The translations under genes were made by a program, and so were the position numbers. The notes under the pieces were generated by a model. It did not search any database. It worked only from the letters and a program-made list of their open reading frames with translations, and was not told where the DNA came from. From NCBI GenBank assembly GCA_018897135.1, contig JAHILJ010000002.1, positions 1-5,368 on the forward strand: a DNA stretch of 5,368 nt, given 5' to 3'. Of this stretch, positions 4,959-5,368 are shown piece by piece; position 1 is the stretch's first letter, and each line of letters starts with the position of its first letter. The stretch comes from Nanobdellota archaeon (GTDB lineage Archaea; Nanobdellota; Nanobdellia; Pacearchaeales; GW2011-AR1).

Positions 4959-5368
4959 TATTTACTGGAAGAGCATCTGAAGAAGACAAAGATTTTGATT
5001 ATTTTGGGGGAAAAATAAGAAATGCAAAAGATAAAATTAAAGAATTTCCTATTATTGATAATATAGTAAATAATTTTATTGGAGCCAATAAATCAAATTG
5101 TGATAATAACATCTTCTTAAATCTTGCGAGTTCTGCATTTTCAGACCCTTTTTTTCAAGGGCATCCTTCTTTAAGTTCAGAATTTAAATTAAAACAGTTT
5201 GAAGATTTATTAAATGAAATTTTACCAAAATTAAAATCTGATAAAAAAGAGGATTTAAAATCAAGACTAAAAACCTTAACTAAAAAAAATCATCTTGAAA
5301 AAATAGCTGAATTAAATTTTTATCGAGAGTTGCTGGAAAATAAAGAAATCTCAGATATATATTATGAG
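4955..5368 (+). CDS. N-terminal part of an unrecognised protein; candidate cognate restriction endonuclease (runs off right edge)
   Basis: The ATG at 4955 overlaps the methyltransferase stop as ATGA, and the frame stays open for all 138 codons to the window end. It begins MIFTGRASEEDKDFDYFGGK, followed by a helix-rich segment with KDKIKEFPIIDNIVNNFIGA, SSAFSDPFFQGHPS (~61-74) and a Lys/Glu/Leu-rich helical stretch from ~75 on. There is no signal peptide or membrane segment. No PD-(D/E)XK, HNH or other nuclease motif is visible in this N-terminal part; any catalytic motif would have to lie beyond the edge. No TATA-like box sits about 30 nt upstream, and a weak purine-rich GAAGGAAAA precedes the ATG, consistent with coupled translation from the methyltransferase mRNA. 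Assignment as the endonuclease of a type II restriction-modification pair rests on position alone; another modification-associated protein is possible. Confidence 0.7.
   Translation, partial: MIFTGRASEEDKDFDYFGGKIRNAKDKIKEFPIIDNIVNNFIGANKSNCDNNIFLNLASSAFSDPFFQGHPSLSSEFKLKQFEDLLNEILPKLKSDKKEDLKSRLKTLTKKNHLEKIAELNFYRELLENKEISDIYYE

Overview
The window is AT-rich archaeal DNA. All supportable genes lie on the + strand. RNA polymerase subunit L (Rpo11), a zinc-ribbon/HTH MBF1-type factor and the recombinase paralog RadB together point to Archaea. RadB, the strong A/T bias, short leaders and compact spacing suggest a euryarchaeal or, more likely, a DPANN (Pacearchaeota/Woesearchaeota-like) genome. 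The lineage is inferred from gene content and style; no 16S or other marker is present.

Layout. (1) 1-512: the 3' part of a gene that enters from the left edge and ends in a thioredoxin-like domain. (2) 564-1271: an MBF1-like transcription factor. (3) 1272-1554: a noncoding stretch with three short inverted repeats, two TATA-like elements and four GCCAA words. (4) 1555-1818: rpoL. (5) 1864-2154: an unrecognised 96-aa protein. (6) 2195-3303: a Nudix hydrolase translationally coupled to radB through an ATGA overlap. (7) 3366-4958: a DNA methyltransferase, probably N4-cytosine type, with an N-terminal HTH. It overlaps by ATGA a further reading frame (4955 to the right edge) that stays open and is positioned like the cognate restriction endonuclease.

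Regulation. Five gene starts (564, 1555, 1864, 2195, 3366) have a C followed by a TTAAAAAA / TTTATAAA / TTTAAATA-like box, with the C 29-30 nt before the ATG. That is the geometry of an archaeal TATA box serving leaderless mRNAs. The two genes that begin inside ATGA overlaps (2572, 4955) lack the box at that place, as expected for operon-internal genes. This pattern also settles two starts: the methyltransferase begins at ATG 3366, not TTG 3351, and ATG 225 is internal to the left-edge gene.

How the genes relate. The left and middle parts are mostly housekeeping (transcription, recombination, nucleotide metabolism). The right end looks like an accessory type II restriction-modification locus. 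Its Asn codon choice (almost all AAT) contrasts with the adjacent radB (mostly AAC). No mobile element, CRISPR array, tRNA or rRNA gene was seen.
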